Of a stretch of 64,000 nt of DNA, positions 18,742 through 28,342 are shown piece by piece; within the stretch, counting starts at the first letter, position 1, and each line of letters opens with the position of its first letter. A model generated the notes under the pieces. It made no database searches, had not been told where the DNA came from, and was given only the letters and a program-made list of their open reading frames with translations. The DNA is from CAVTOO01 sp963736355 (lineage in GTDB: Bacteria; Pseudomonadota; Alphaproteobacteria; Rhizobiales; Xanthobacteraceae): assembly GCA_963736355.1 (NCBI GenBank), contig CAVTOO010000014.1, positions 54,558 through 118,557 on the forward strand, given 5' to 3'. A program made the position numbers and the translations under genes.

Positions 18742-19956
18742 TTGGTATCAACCGGGTCGATATGTTGAAAAACATGGTCAACTGAGAACAGACCAGTCGC
18801 GACCGCTGCGGCCTCGTTCGCCGATTCGACAGTGAGATGCGGTAAGTGAGCATTGGCGTCCACAAGATCATCAATGATACTAAAATCGTCGTTTCCCAGG
18901 GCCAAATTGATCGCAAATTCGCCTGGCGCCAATGGCAGTCTGGGTATCTGCAATGCGATCTCCCCGCTATCGCCGACCCGCAAGTTGGTACGAATTAACT
19001 TACGCATGCTGGTTAGCATCTCACCGCCGCCAGGTAGTGACAGGCTCACGGATACCGCAAGCGCGTTGACTGGTTCATATATCTCATAAGCGATGCGGAA
19101 CTCGACCGAATCGCCTGCCCGCACCACCCAGCGCGCGGTATTGAGCCCGGACTTATTCACGATCGAAAATTTGCTGATGCGCGCGTAGCCACGGGCACGA
19201 TTGAGCCGATTGGTCAGCGCCCGAAATTGCAGGTCAAGCGAAGTAGCCTGTTCTGATGCGTAGCGCTGCAAGATACTCGATACCGGGCCATCAGCTACCA
19301 GTCGTCCTTCCTTGAGCAACAGCGCACGCGTGCAAAGGTTACGAATTGCCTGCAAATTATGACTGACAAAGATGATCGTACGTCCTTCCTGATGAATGCT
19401 CGAAATCCATCTTGGCGAGGCATTTTTTCTGAAACGCAACGTCGCCAACTGCGAGCACCTCGTCGACAATGAGGATGTCGGGCTCGAGATGGGCCGCGAC
19501 CGCGAACGCAAGACGCACATACATGCCGGAGGAGTAACGCTTAACGGGTGTCTCAACGAACTTCTCAACGCCCGCAAACGCGACGATTTCATCGAAACGC
19601 CGGTCGATATCGGCCTTGGTCATCCCGAGGATCGTTCCGCTGAGATAAATATTCTCACGCCCGGTCAGTTCCGGATGAAAGCCGGTTCCCACCTCTAGAA
19701 TGGTGGCCATGCGGCCGCGGACGCGAGCCCGTCCCTCCGTCGGCGAAGTGACGCGCGACAAAAGCTTGAGCAACGTACTCTTGCCCGCGCCATTGGCGCC
19801 AACGATCCCAATGGCTTCACGCTCGCGGATTTCAAACGAAACGTCACGTAGCGCCCAAAATTGCTCCGAACTGCGCCCTAGCAGGCTGCGCCATCCGGTC
19901 TCGCCGAGGTTATAGACCTTGGACAAACCTTCTACTTGCACCGCGAGCGAAGTCAT
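18738..19956 (-). CDS. wzt: ABC-type polysaccharide export ATPase with C-terminal carbohydrate-binding domain (Wzt), frameshifted
   Basis: MTSLAVQVEGLSKVYNLGET starts the ATPase domain. Walker A is GIVGANGAGKSTLLKLLSRV, the TagH/Wzt-specific TILEVGTGFHPELTGRENI follows, then the ABC signature KRYSSGMYVRLAFAVAAH and Walker B DILIVDEVLAVGD. The frame changes near 19400, between AKMD and the H-loop region EGRTIIFVSHNLQAIRNLC. The remaining ~150 residues form a beta-rich Wzt_C-like domain (WVVRAGDSVEFRIAYEIYEP, LRVGDSGEIALQIPRLPLAP, EFAINLALGNDDFSIID). In known systems that domain binds the modified chain end. Repaired length is ~405 residues, normal for the family. Confidence 0.9.
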
Positions 19957-21688
19957 GGGGCGCCGTTTGCCAAGAGCGCCTGGATACGGCGCGGTGTTCG
20001 CCCGGTTGCGCGCGTGAAATAGTCGGAGAGTTGGCGCAGCTGCGTGACCACCGAGCTATATTCCTCCGAGACGCTAGGCCGTATCGTGTATCGGTCGCCC
20101 AACTCGTATAACATGTCTTGCTTGTGGTCGATTAACTCGTAAAGCGCCTTCGAAAGCGCGGCATGCGACGACTTCTCGCGTAACGACATGCGCTGAGCAA
20201 TGAAGGGGTCAACGCGTCGCGCGACATACCGGAACGCACGGATGCAGAAGCTGACAATCCGCGACCGCTCAGCACCACCAGCATCGCAAATTTCGACGCG
20301 AGTTCGAGTTAAAAATCAGCGCAGCCCATCTAAAAAACCTACGCGATCTTTCCAAAGACCAGCCGGAGCGAAGCGCTTCATCGATCTTGATCTCATAATC
20401 TGCAACACTCATTGCTAGATAAGTGAGAGAATGTGGATACTGAAGCACCTCCGGAAAATAGGTAACCACTGGAATGCCCAACAAGCCTGCCTCAAAGCCG
20501 GCCGACGACCAAGCAACCAGCACTGCATCGGATTCAAACAGCAACTCGTACATCGAGATTCCGTCTTCCGGCAGGTTGACGATCACATTACCTGGCTTCT
20601 CCTGAAAAAGCGTCTGAAGCAGCCCAGCGTGGACAGACTGTCCACCATCGGAGCCACGTATAAATTCGCGAGGATGGACACGCACGGTGAGCCGAATATC
20701 CTCGCGACGCCGAGCGAGTTCGAATAGCCAGCGCACCCAATCTATCTGCGTTTCGAAAATTCCGCCGGTGGCACATAATTCGAACCCCGCGAGCTCTGAT
20801 GCCCAAAGCTCGTCATAACTGCTCAGGACAGCGGTGAGGTTCTTGATATTACTTGAAGGCAACTCTCCCTTCGCGGCAGCACCCCGTCCTAAGGCCTTCG
20901 AATAGGCGAAGCCCCTGCCTGCCATGAGCGCAAGGATATGGTCGGCGATAGCCGCATGTTCGACTTCTGTGGCCGGAATATCGAAATACTGCTGCTCCCA
21001 ATCTTTCGCCGCCTTCTTGTAGATCATCTCCGATCTCGCAATCAGCAGGTGCGATTCTTAACTCCGCCATACTCAGGCTAGCGTTCAACGACCAGACTGG
21101 AATTCCATTTTGTTCAAGGACATACCTGAAGCAGCGATTATAGGTATAGGCTGAGTGATAGGTAATCCCGATATCCGGCTTGAGCTCCGATACCATACGC
21201 TCCGTTGCCCTAACGACGATAAAGGCGTTACGGAACAAAATTCGATAGAGCTGCTGCGCCGGCTCGCTGATCTCCGGTCCGACAATCTGGGTCTGAATAA
21301 CTGCCTCGTAGTGGCAAAACATCCCGATCGGCACGTTGGAGAGAGTAAAGCCGCGCAGCGATTCGAACTCAGAAGCGGCAACGCGTTCAGCCTCTTCGAT
21401 GTCCGCTTCTGTCACGAAAGCATGAAGCGCATGATTTTCACAGCCAAGATAGTTGCGCACTAGATGTGATTGCTTGACACACTTTACGCAAGTGGCCTCC
21501 TTTGTCTGCGCATCATCCGTAAACCTTACCCCGTTTGATGCCATCGACATACAGAACCGCGACAATGTGCGATCGCAGTGAACATACGAAACCCTGTCGC
21601 CACGCTCCATGAACGCCTTCAACACTTCGGCTTGAGGACGCGCCCATACCCAAACCGCGTCGTTCGGGGCGAAACAGAGAACATTCAC
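19953..21688 (-). CDS. Large cytoplasmic protein, surface carbohydrate biosynthesis-like (function not recognised), frameshifted
   Basis: Reconstructed as one gene of ~575 codons. It starts MNVLCFAPNDAVWVWARPQA (21688) with a Rossmann-like N-terminus, then a cysteine pair KEATCVKCVKQSHLV and IGMFCHYEAVIQTQIVG. After VWSLNASLSMAELRIA the frame changes near 21050 to MIYKKAAKDWEQQYFDIPAT, LPSSNIKNLTAVLSSYDELW, RLTVRVHPREFIRGSDG and DAVLVAWSSAGFEAGLLGIP; it changes again near 20290 and ends FIAQRMSLREKSSHAALSKA…ALLANGAP at 19953 (ATGA with wzt). The HPR and SSAGFEAGLLGIPVV features resemble GT-B capsule-type (CDP-glycerol/capsule synthesis) proteins. No confident family assignment. Confidence 0.6.
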
Positions 21689-21709
21689 TTCGGGTCAAGC
21701 CCCCGCGAT

Positions 21710-23269
21710 TCACCCACCCGCGCTGAACCGCGCTCCTTGGTATCCAATGTCAGATTGACGGCCCGTGAAGGATTTCAGGTCGAACGGCCACCTATCGAAC
21801 TGTCCACGTGTGACGCGCAGCAGATCCTTCTCAACCAACCTGTAGTCCTCTTGTTCGTTCAGGCCTTCAGCGCGCCGACGCTCCGACAATTTCTCACGAT
21901 GAAAGTTTTTGATGTCAGCGCTAAACGGTAGATTCCCCGCCGTCAGCAAACGAAGTGCGCCATCAATATCGCGCGCAACCATCACCTTGCCTGCATTATA
22001 GATGCTCGGCGCGAAGGGTATATCGATCACCCCCGTCTTAAAGGCCCGAATGATCCCGGACGCGATATTACCCCGACCCAGTTCAATTACGTTATCGACT
22101 ATCGATGCTACTTCCCGTTCAATCAGTTCCATTTCACCGGCAACCGCGGCCTCGTCGATAGCGTGATTCTCCAGCTTCACCGAACCCTTGAAGGTTGAGT
22201 GCAATGCCCTCCATATTGTCAGCAAGACTCGGAATTTTTACTGCTTCAACAGCGGTCTTCGTCAAAATGCGGGTCGCACCGCCAAGCTTGGCCGTGGTGG
22301 CCGAACCCACGATTAACTCGCGCGCCTTAGAATTCATGAGAGGAAAAGCTGCCATATACTGATTAAATACGGCCCCAACATGCATGGTGCCGAATCCGAA
22401 AGCGTCGAAGTAACGTTTGGCAAGTTTGGGAATTGAGCGAAGTGTCGCAATATCTTGAGCACGGCATCCGGTCTCTGCAAAGCCGATCGCGACAGCGCGA
22501 ACGCCCTGAGCCGCAGCGAGAAGGCCTTCCAGAATTCCTGTAGCAATCGCGATGCAAGGCGGAACCAATGTTCCAGTCAAGACACCGAAGAATTCGCGAT
22601 GAATGACAATACCGAACTCCTCAAAGTATCGCCCGACCAAACGGTCGACGTATTGCCAGGCAACGATCGAGCGATCGATTGGATAATCCCGATAATAAGG
22701 AATATTATAGCAAATCGAACCACCCTCGAAAGCCATCACGCCTCCGGCGAAACAAATCTCGCCGAGCAATCGCGGATCGCGCGTCGAATGTCGGAATTGC
22801 ATCGGGCGGCCGGTCCGCTTCGAAATCATGCGCAACGGTTCGACACCGTGATTGACAGCTGGGATAGCCGTTGATTGTAGAATAACCAGCAATGGAACTT
22901 TCGCGAATTCCCTGTTGAGCTTCAGCATAGTTATTGTTGCGTGTTAGCGAGTTGATTTGGAACGAGAGAACCGATGCGCCAGATTTGGCTAGCGCGTCGA
23001 AATAGCGTATCTGGTCATTGACTAGCGCGACGCCAGATCTGGGTTGCAACAACAGGTCCCGACTTCCATCCAGGACGTTCTTTTCCCAAGCTGCCAACGC
23101 GGGCGACTTCACGAGGTATTCGGCATTCGCGCTGAGCGACTGCGCGCCTGCACCGGTCGGCCAATGTTGAAGAACTTCAAGGCGATCACGGTCGTGATCG
23201 CCGAGCCCGACCTTCTCGTCGCCGACAGACTCTGGAAACGATCTGCATGCGCGAACGCTTGTTCATCAT
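21710..23269 (-). CDS. mutE: Glutamate mutase (methylaspartate mutase) epsilon subunit (frameshifted)
   Basis: This is the catalytic large subunit of coenzyme-B12-dependent glutamate mutase, which interconverts L-glutamate and 3-methyl-L-aspartate. Readable blocks match the family in order: LEVLQHWPTGAGAQSLSANA, LLLQPRSGVALVNDQIRYFD, YAEAQQGIRESSIAGYSTIN, then (frame change near 22930-22860) MQFRHSTRDPRLLGEICFAG, VMAFEGGSICYNIPYYRDYP, FFGVLTGTLVPPCIAIATGI, GFGTMHVGAVFNQYMAAFP, then (near 22205) VIELGRGNIASGIIRAFKTG, DIPFAPSIYNAGKVMVARDI and GNLPFSADIKNFHREKLSER. The frame carrying LQHWPTG has no start codon before 23112, so the true start is taken as ATG 23269/23266 with an early shift. It sits directly after the small subunit, as in clostridial and actinomycete glutamate mutases. 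Its position inside a polysaccharide operon is unusual. Confidence 0.85.
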
Positions 23270-23704
23270 CAAGAGATCGACTTCCGAAATCGGCAGCACT
23301 GCAGCGAGGTCCTGCTCCAGAACTGCTAGCACCCTCTCCAGGTCAACGAACTCAAGGAAGACTTGGGAAAAGCCCATCTCGAAGAAGACACGCTCACCTC
23401 CGTAAAGCTTCTCGACACTGGGATTGCCGCCAAGATACCATAGCGCCTTGGTTTGCCGCTCGTTTCGCAACACGGGAAATTCGTGCAGATAGTGTCGCGC
23501 GTGACCGTCGAGGCAGGAGACCATCACAACATTGCAAAACGGAGCGATATCGAAGAACGCCGAGATTGCATTCTGCGTCCCAAGATAAATAACGTTGTAT
23601 CCGACTTTTTCGAGCGCCCAGCGCAGCAGAATCAGACCAACAGAGTGACTGTCACCGCCGAGACCGCCGAGACCAATGGTATGCCGTCTGCTCATGCTAC
23701 TCAC
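23186..23704 (-). CDS. mutS: Glutamate mutase sigma subunit, cobalamin-binding
   Basis: Small B12-binding subunit. HTIGLGGLGGDSHSVGLILL contains the D-x-H-x-x-G cobalt-ligand motif, and KVGYNVIYLGTQNAISAFF, VVMVSCLDGHARHYLHEFP, LWYLGGNPSVEKLYGGERVF and MGFSQVFLEFVDLERVLAVL follow the flavodoxin-like fold of MutS/GlmS through ~140 residues. The start is GTG 23704 or ATG 23695; the methyltransferase stop lies at 23697. The last ~27 residues of the open frame (RSRMQIVSRVCRRREGRARR…) are unlike the family. Three out-of-frame TGA triplets at 23271-23263 suggest the true end is there, overlapping the mutE ATG. It pairs with mutE to make a complete enzyme. Confidence 0.87.
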   Translation of the reverse strand: MSSMSRRHTIGLGGLGGDSHSVGLILLRWALEKVGYNVIYLGTQNAISAFFDIAPFCNVVMVSCLDGHARHYLHEFPVLRNERQTKALWYLGGNPSVEKLYGGERVFFEMGFSQVFLEFVDLERVLAVLEQDLAAVLPISEVDLLMMNKRSRMQIVSRVCRRREGRARRSRP

Positions 23705-24383
23705 GAGAACTGAAGACTAGACAGCTTTGTCGGCTGTGACGATCACCCAGGATTTCAGCGATCGAGGCAGCGGAGAGTGGATAGTCGAGCGTTCTCGTCA
23801 GTCGCTGCACCGAGACGACTTTGAACGCCGAGAACAGATCCATGGCTTCAACGGGAGACGTAAAATGCAGCAGTTCTGCCCCGGCGAGACGATCGGGAAA
23901 GTCTACGAAATCACCGTTTTCGACATGCCGCCCACCGGCAGCCGGCGCAGATAGCACGTCAAGCATCATACTGAATAGCCTGGCGTTAGGCTTCATTACC
24001 CGTGAGATTTCTGACAGCAGCGGCGGAATCTCTTTACTCTTGTTACAGGTTACCGAGCCGCGATCGAGCACCACATCGAAGAATCCGTTGCTATACGGCA
24101 GCCTCTCAAAATTCGCGGCAACTGCTCTATCATCGCGAAAGCCAAGCGCTCTCATTCGTTCGTTGGCCCGCGTCACCGAATCTTGATTTCCGTCGACGCC
24201 ATAGTAATCAAAGCCCTCCGCGGCCAGGAAGCCAAGATGAGCTCCGCCGCCGCAGCCAAGGTCAAGAACGGCAATCTTCGACCGATCTTGACCGCCATAG
24301 GTTGATAGAATGAACGATACGATCTCAGTAAACGGATAACGGTTGAACGTGCCGTGAAACGAGCGTGCATTCCAGTCTGTCAT
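23697..24383 (-). CDS. Class I SAM-dependent methyltransferase
   Basis: 228 residues, intact. Starts MTDWNARSFHGTFNRYPFTE at 24383 (ATGA with the AAC(3)-like gene). Motif I is IAVLDLGCGGGAHLGFLAAE, followed by YYGVDGNQDSVTRANERM, FFDVVLDRGSVTCNKSKEI and SRVMKPNARLFSMMLD, all in the expected order. It is wedged between the glutamate mutase and the acyltransferase/ligase genes. The amino-acid-derived intermediate of this cassette is therefore a plausible methyl acceptor, although a sugar is equally possible. Confidence 0.9.
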   Translation of the reverse strand: MTDWNARSFHGTFNRYPFTEIVSFILSTYGGQDRSKIAVLDLGCGGGAHLGFLAAEGFDYYGVDGNQDSVTRANERMRALGFRDDRAVAANFERLPYSNGFFDVVLDRGSVTCNKSKEIPPLLSEISRVMKPNARLFSMMLDVLSAPAAGGRHVENGDFVDFPDRLAGAELLHFTSPVEAMDLFSAFKVVSVQRLTRTLDYPLSAASIAEILGDRHSRQSCLVFSSRE

Positions 24384-25156
24384 GTCAAGAAATCCTTTTC
24401 GAACGGTTTGTTCTCATTGAGCAAAAACAACGGATCTGCTCCCACTTGCTCGCGGACCAGCCGCTCTACCGTATTGATGGGAATGATGCGGATTTTACCG
24501 TAAGCTGCGTTAGCCGTGCGGCAGTCTGGAGCCCTGTCCAGTAGTTCGCCAATGCGCGAGCGATCGGACACAGGTTCTGTTTTTTCATCGCGCACCGCAT
24601 GGGTCGCGATGACGTCATGGATCTTGCCGTCGTGTCGAATTTGACCTTGAAACCGCTTGTCGTAGCGGTATGGCAGGTTCAACACTCGTTCCATATGCAT
24701 GAAGAATGGCAACGCACGGAAGTCGACTCCGAGTAGCACGACTCTTCCATCGCGCTCGGAAAAGCGCGAGTAGAAGCTGCCAGGCCCAATGCTGGGCTCC
24801 TCTCGCCAAGCAAGCAACTCCGATGCGTGAGGTCCAATGCCAGCATGCGAGAAATTTGGATCGTGGCTGCGCACTGCTCCATCGAGTGTGCGAACGGCGT
24901 CGCCTAGTCCACCGACCGCAGAGCGCGTTTCAGCAATATCGAAAACTTCGCCGGCGAACGCACTGTAAGTAAATGTCGGAGTGATCAACGTACCTGACGG
25001 TCCCAACAACTCTCGAAAACAGGAGACGACGCCTGCTGCTCCTCCCTCCATCCTCCCCAGACAAATTAATGAGCTGTGGCACAAGACCAGCTGGCCTTCT
25101 GCAAGACCAGCATTTAACAGTGCTTGGCGTAACTGAAGTCGAGACGTTGACTTCAT
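24380..25156 (-). CDS. AAC(3)-fold (aminoglycoside 3-N-acetyltransferase-like) acyltransferase
   Basis: 258 residues, intact. LVLCHSSLICLGRMEGGAAG, GTLITPTFTYSAFAGEVFD, GDAVRTLDGAVRSHDPNFSH and RVVLLGVDFRALPFFMHMER are the conserved blocks of the YokD/AAC(3) family, which acylates amines from CoA thioesters. In polysaccharide operons such enzymes are generally thought to N-acylate amino sugars and have no role in drug resistance. The ATGA overlaps on both sides, together with the adjacent AMP ligase and ACP, suggest that its acyl donor here could be an ACP-bound amino-acid derivative. That donor assignment is inference. Confidence 0.9.
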   Translation of the reverse strand: MKSTSRLQLRQALLNAGLAEGQLVLCHSSLICLGRMEGGAAGVVSCFRELLGPSGTLITPTFTYSAFAGEVFDIAETRSAVGGLGDAVRTLDGAVRSHDPNFSHAGIGPHASELLAWREEPSIGPGSFYSRFSERDGRVVLLGVDFRALPFFMHMERVLNLPYRYDKRFQGQIRHDGKIHDVIATHAVRDEKTEPVSDRSRIGELLDRAPDCRTANAAYGKIRIIPINTVERLVREQVGADPLFLLNENKPFEKDFLT

Positions 25157-26697
25157 GATTGATGGCTATCCCGCCACAATCCCTTGAGAAGTGGATAGTC
25201 GGTCTTCCCCGTAGGGGTCTGCGGAAGCTGGTCTAGATGCACGAAGTCCACCGGAACCGCATAGTAAGGCAATAGCTGCGCCATATGCGTCTTAAGATCT
25301 GCGACATTAAAATCTTCGTCGCCCGATTTCGTATAGAACAGCACTACTGCCTCTCCGAATTCGTTATGGGGCACACCAATCGCTGCAAGTCCAAGCACGT
25401 GTGGAAACGCCATTGCTGCCTCTTCCACTTCCGTTGGGCTGATTCGAAACCCCATCGACTTGATTTGCGCGTCAATCCGACCGTGAAAGTACAGAAAGCC
25501 GTCCGCGTCTCTTGAAACCAGATCGCCCGAACGAACGATGGTTTCCTTGCGGCAGCCCGACCCGAAGATCGCACGTTCGACATATTTGGCTTCAGTTAAA
25601 TCAGGCGCATTCAGATAACCGTAATTGACAAAGACTTCCTCGGTGATAGAGCTCCCCAATCTCGCCAACTGGGCACATCGCGCCGGATTGATCTAACACC
25701 AGAATGTCGACTTCCGGGACCGGTTTTCCGATAGATCCCGGCCGCTTCAACATCTCCGAAAACGGCAAATAGCAACTTCGGAAGCTTTCGGTCAGCCCGT
25801 ACATTACGATGACTTCGACGCCAGGCAGGAAATCGGAAATTCTCCGCAATAACTCTTGGCCGTGGGTGCCGCCTGCGGTCGTCACATAGCGCAGCGCACC
25901 AAGGCGTGGCTTGCCTCCAGCGAAACGGGGCGCCAGCAACTTCGGCCAAAGCGTTGGCACAGCGGCGAAACCAGTTACCTTTTCGCGCTCGAGCAATCCG
26001 AAGAACTCACCAGGGAAAAGAAAACGATGGAACACGACGCGTGATGCATGCGCCGTGGCGGTCATCAACTGATTGAGGCCATAGTCGAAGCTCAGCGGCA
26101 AATCGAACAAGTCACGTCGTCTGGTCCGATAGGTAAATAGCCGCTCACAATGCGCGCGCCGTCGAGTAGAGTGCGATGAGGTACGATCACTCCTTTTGGC
26201 TTGCCAGTAGAACCGGAGGTGTAAATAAGGCAAGCGACATCAGCCGGAATTATACGTGGAAACTCACACTCTGCTGGCGCTAAAAACGCGTCAACCAGTT
26301 CACCTTTTGACGACAGCTCGACCACTTGCGATTTGCGATCGGCAATCAACGCTTCGATCCTATCGAGATGCGATCGCGTACCAACGACAACCCTGGCGTC
26401 GGCATCTCGAATTTGATGTTCGACTTGGTCGTTCTTAAGCAGCGGATTGATGATTGTGAAGACACCACCGGCCATCGCGATAGCGAACAACGAAATGGCC
26501 TGCACAATGCCGTGCTCAGCGTAGATCGCGACGCGGTCGCCTGGCTCGACGCCAGCCTTAATGAGACGGACTGCCAAGTTGCTGGCCCGCGCGGCGACAG
26601 ACCGCCAATTAAGGCGCTCCTCGCCATCAACCAACCCGACATGTTCCGGCCTGACGGTCGCCGCGCGACGAAGCAACTCGCCAATGCTATTAACCAA
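25153..26697 (-). CDS. AMP-dependent acyl/aminoacyl ligase (ANL superfamily), frameshifted
   Basis: MVNSIGELLRRAATVRPEHV begins a normal adenylating enzyme. It has GVEPGDRVAIYAEHGIVQAI and the P-loop-like A3 motif ADVACLIYTSGSTGKPKGVI at about residue 165. The frame changes near 26110 to LPLSFDYGLNQLMTATAHAS, LRYVTTAGGTHGQELLRRIS and VIVMYGLTESFRSCYLPFSE (A5), and again near 25655 to ETIVRSGDLVSRDADGFLYF (A7), HGRIDAQIKSMGFRISPTEV (A8) and the A10 lysine in TPTGKTDYPLLKGL. Overall it resembles acyl-CoA ligases found beside small ACPs, e.g. those associated with exosortase loci. It likely activates a carboxylate as the adenylate and loads it on the ACP encoded 8 bp upstream (overlapping). Confidence 0.87.
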
Positions 26698-26935
26698 GGT
26701 CGCGCTCCCGCACGGACTGAAATGTCTTCGCGATCATTTCAACCGTTCTGAAGTTCTCGATTTGCATCAACTCGTCAGGAAGCTCCATTCCAAATTCTGC
26801 CTCGAGATCCGACAACATCTCCACCAGCATTAGGCTATCCAAAAATTGATTGGCGACGAGATCGGTGTCGTAGTCACTGCGCAGCGCCGGAGACCGGCGC
26901 TTCAGTACTTGATAGACGCGTTCCGGCGTTATCAT
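26690..26935 (-). CDS. Acyl carrier protein
   Basis: 81 residues. A four-helix ACP with the phosphopantetheine attachment serine in FLDSLMLVEMLSDLEAEFG (Ser about residue 34) and a long acidic helix III region (ELPDELMQIENFRTVEMIA). It overlaps the AMP ligase start by 8 bp, a tight one-carrier one-ligase pair. It would carry the activated carboxylate for tailoring or transfer to a sugar amine. A discrete ACP here, with no ketosynthase nearby, argues for amino-acid or small-acid tethering and against fatty-acid synthesis. Confidence 0.93.
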   Translation of the reverse strand: MITPERVYQVLKRRSPALRSDYDTDLVANQFLDSLMLVEMLSDLEAEFGMELPDELMQIENFRTVEMIAKTFQSVRERDLG

Positions 26936-26971
26936 TTTATACTCCTTAGTCGATGATTTTCTTGCATTCCT

Positions 26972-28342
26972 TCAGCTTTCTTCACGGCCGCAGTTCTGCA
27001 CCAGCCCTTCCCGTTGCAACGCGCGTAGCAGACCAAGAGCTTGTGTGAAGGGAACTTTCGTAATGTCGCAGAGGTCGATCAGGTCCCGAGTGCCATCGGC
27101 ATAGGCGATCAAATTGAGGATCGGCACCACGTCGTCCGAAATCTCCTTGCGCTGCAGGTCGGGATAGAGATTGCGCGTGCCGAGCCGCGGCTCGCACACC
27201 GTCGTCACACGATAATAATGGTTGTGCTCGAGCAGCGCGATGATCCTGCGATACATTTCAAAGGCCCCGCCGAGGCCCTGCGCCGAAATCAGCGAGAGGT
27301 TGTCCAGCGAGGTGTGGTATTCTGGATAGGTGCCGTATTTCGACCGCATCACCGATGCCACCGGCAGGTCGACACCCGGAAAGCAATATTGCCGCTCGTC
27401 GCTGCCGCGATCGAGGAAGGTGTATTCCTTCAGCGCAACGCCCTCGCCCCGCAGCACGCAAAGTGCCGCCCGGTCCGCCAGCGTGTTGCCGAGACGCGAC
27501 GGCAGGAACGAATAAATGCGATCGTCGCCAACGCAAGTCACGACATAGCCCGCCCTAGTGTTTTGCTTCATCGTTTCAATATTCTTCGAAAGATAGGCGA
27601 TGGCGCCGAGCGTCTCGGGTACCAGCACGAAACGATATGTGTAGTGGCGGTCGGCGACCGAAGCGAGCCATTGCGCCAGCGCGGCCAGCACGACCGGGCC
27701 GGACAATTCGTTGTTGGCCATCGACGGATGACAGACATAGCTCGACAGCAGGATTTCTTCGTCGGAACGCGCCGGGCAGCAGCAGCTCGCCATAGCTCAG
27801 GGCGCCCGGCTCCAGCGTGGCGTCGATCACGGCGCGGTAGTTGCCGGGCTTGAGCGCGCGGCGTCTGGCGATGCGTCAGGCAGAAACCCCAGCGCGCCTT
27901 GTAATAGGAGACGACATAAGGAATTGCGTCGGGCTGCTCCTCGGACGAATAGAGATGCTCCTGCAGCTCGTCGAGCGACAGCGTGACGTCCGTCGGAACG
28001 GAATAGCCCAGCAGATGAAGGTTGTTGTCACGAAAATCGACGACCCGCCGGCCATCAGGCCCGACCAGATACGCCTCGCGGATGTTCCATTCGTCGGGGA
28101 TGTCCCAGTCGAAGCACCGCGTGCCCGTCGGCACCTCGTGAATCTGCAGGCCCGGCACGATGTCTTGCAGGTAACGCAGCGTCTGCCGCACGCCCCTCGC
28201 CCGTCAGGCTGCGGCAGATCGGAAACAGCTCGCTCGCCCATTGATAAATGCGCGCATGCAGGGCCGGATCGGCCGCCGGCAGCGGAATCGACGGAAAGGC
28301 AATGCCCTCTCCGGCGGGCGCAGCGCTGCGCAAAGCGGTCAT
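26972..28342 (-). CDS. DUF4910 / aminopeptidase-like Zn-hydrolase domain protein (frameshifted)
   Basis: MTALRSAAPAGEGIAFPSIP at 28342 (ATGA overlap with the AsnB-like stop) leads to LHARIYQWASELFPICRSLT. Frame changes near 28195, 27870 and 27785 separate the following blocks: FDWDIPDEWNIREAYLVGPD, FRDNNLHLLGYSVPTDVTLS, EQPDAIPYVVSYYKARWGFC, then LLSSYVCHPSMANNELSGPV (an M28-like metal site, C-H-P-S and N-N-E-L-S-G), ALKEYTFLDRGSDERQYCFP, and YGTYPEYHTSLDNLSLISAQ. A C-terminal winged-helix-like region (DDVVPILNLIAYADGTRDLI) completes the DUF4910 architecture. The family has a di-zinc aminopeptidase fold; its reaction in polysaccharide loci is not known. Peptide or amide hydrolysis, or amide formation, in the amino-acyl cassette is possible. 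Confidence 0.82.

Noticed and set aside
24380..25156. Aminoglycoside resistance gene
   Set aside because: The AAC(3) fold is real, but operon context (ACP, ligase, methyltransferase, glycan genes) points to acylation of a biosynthetic amine; nothing supports a drug-resistance role.
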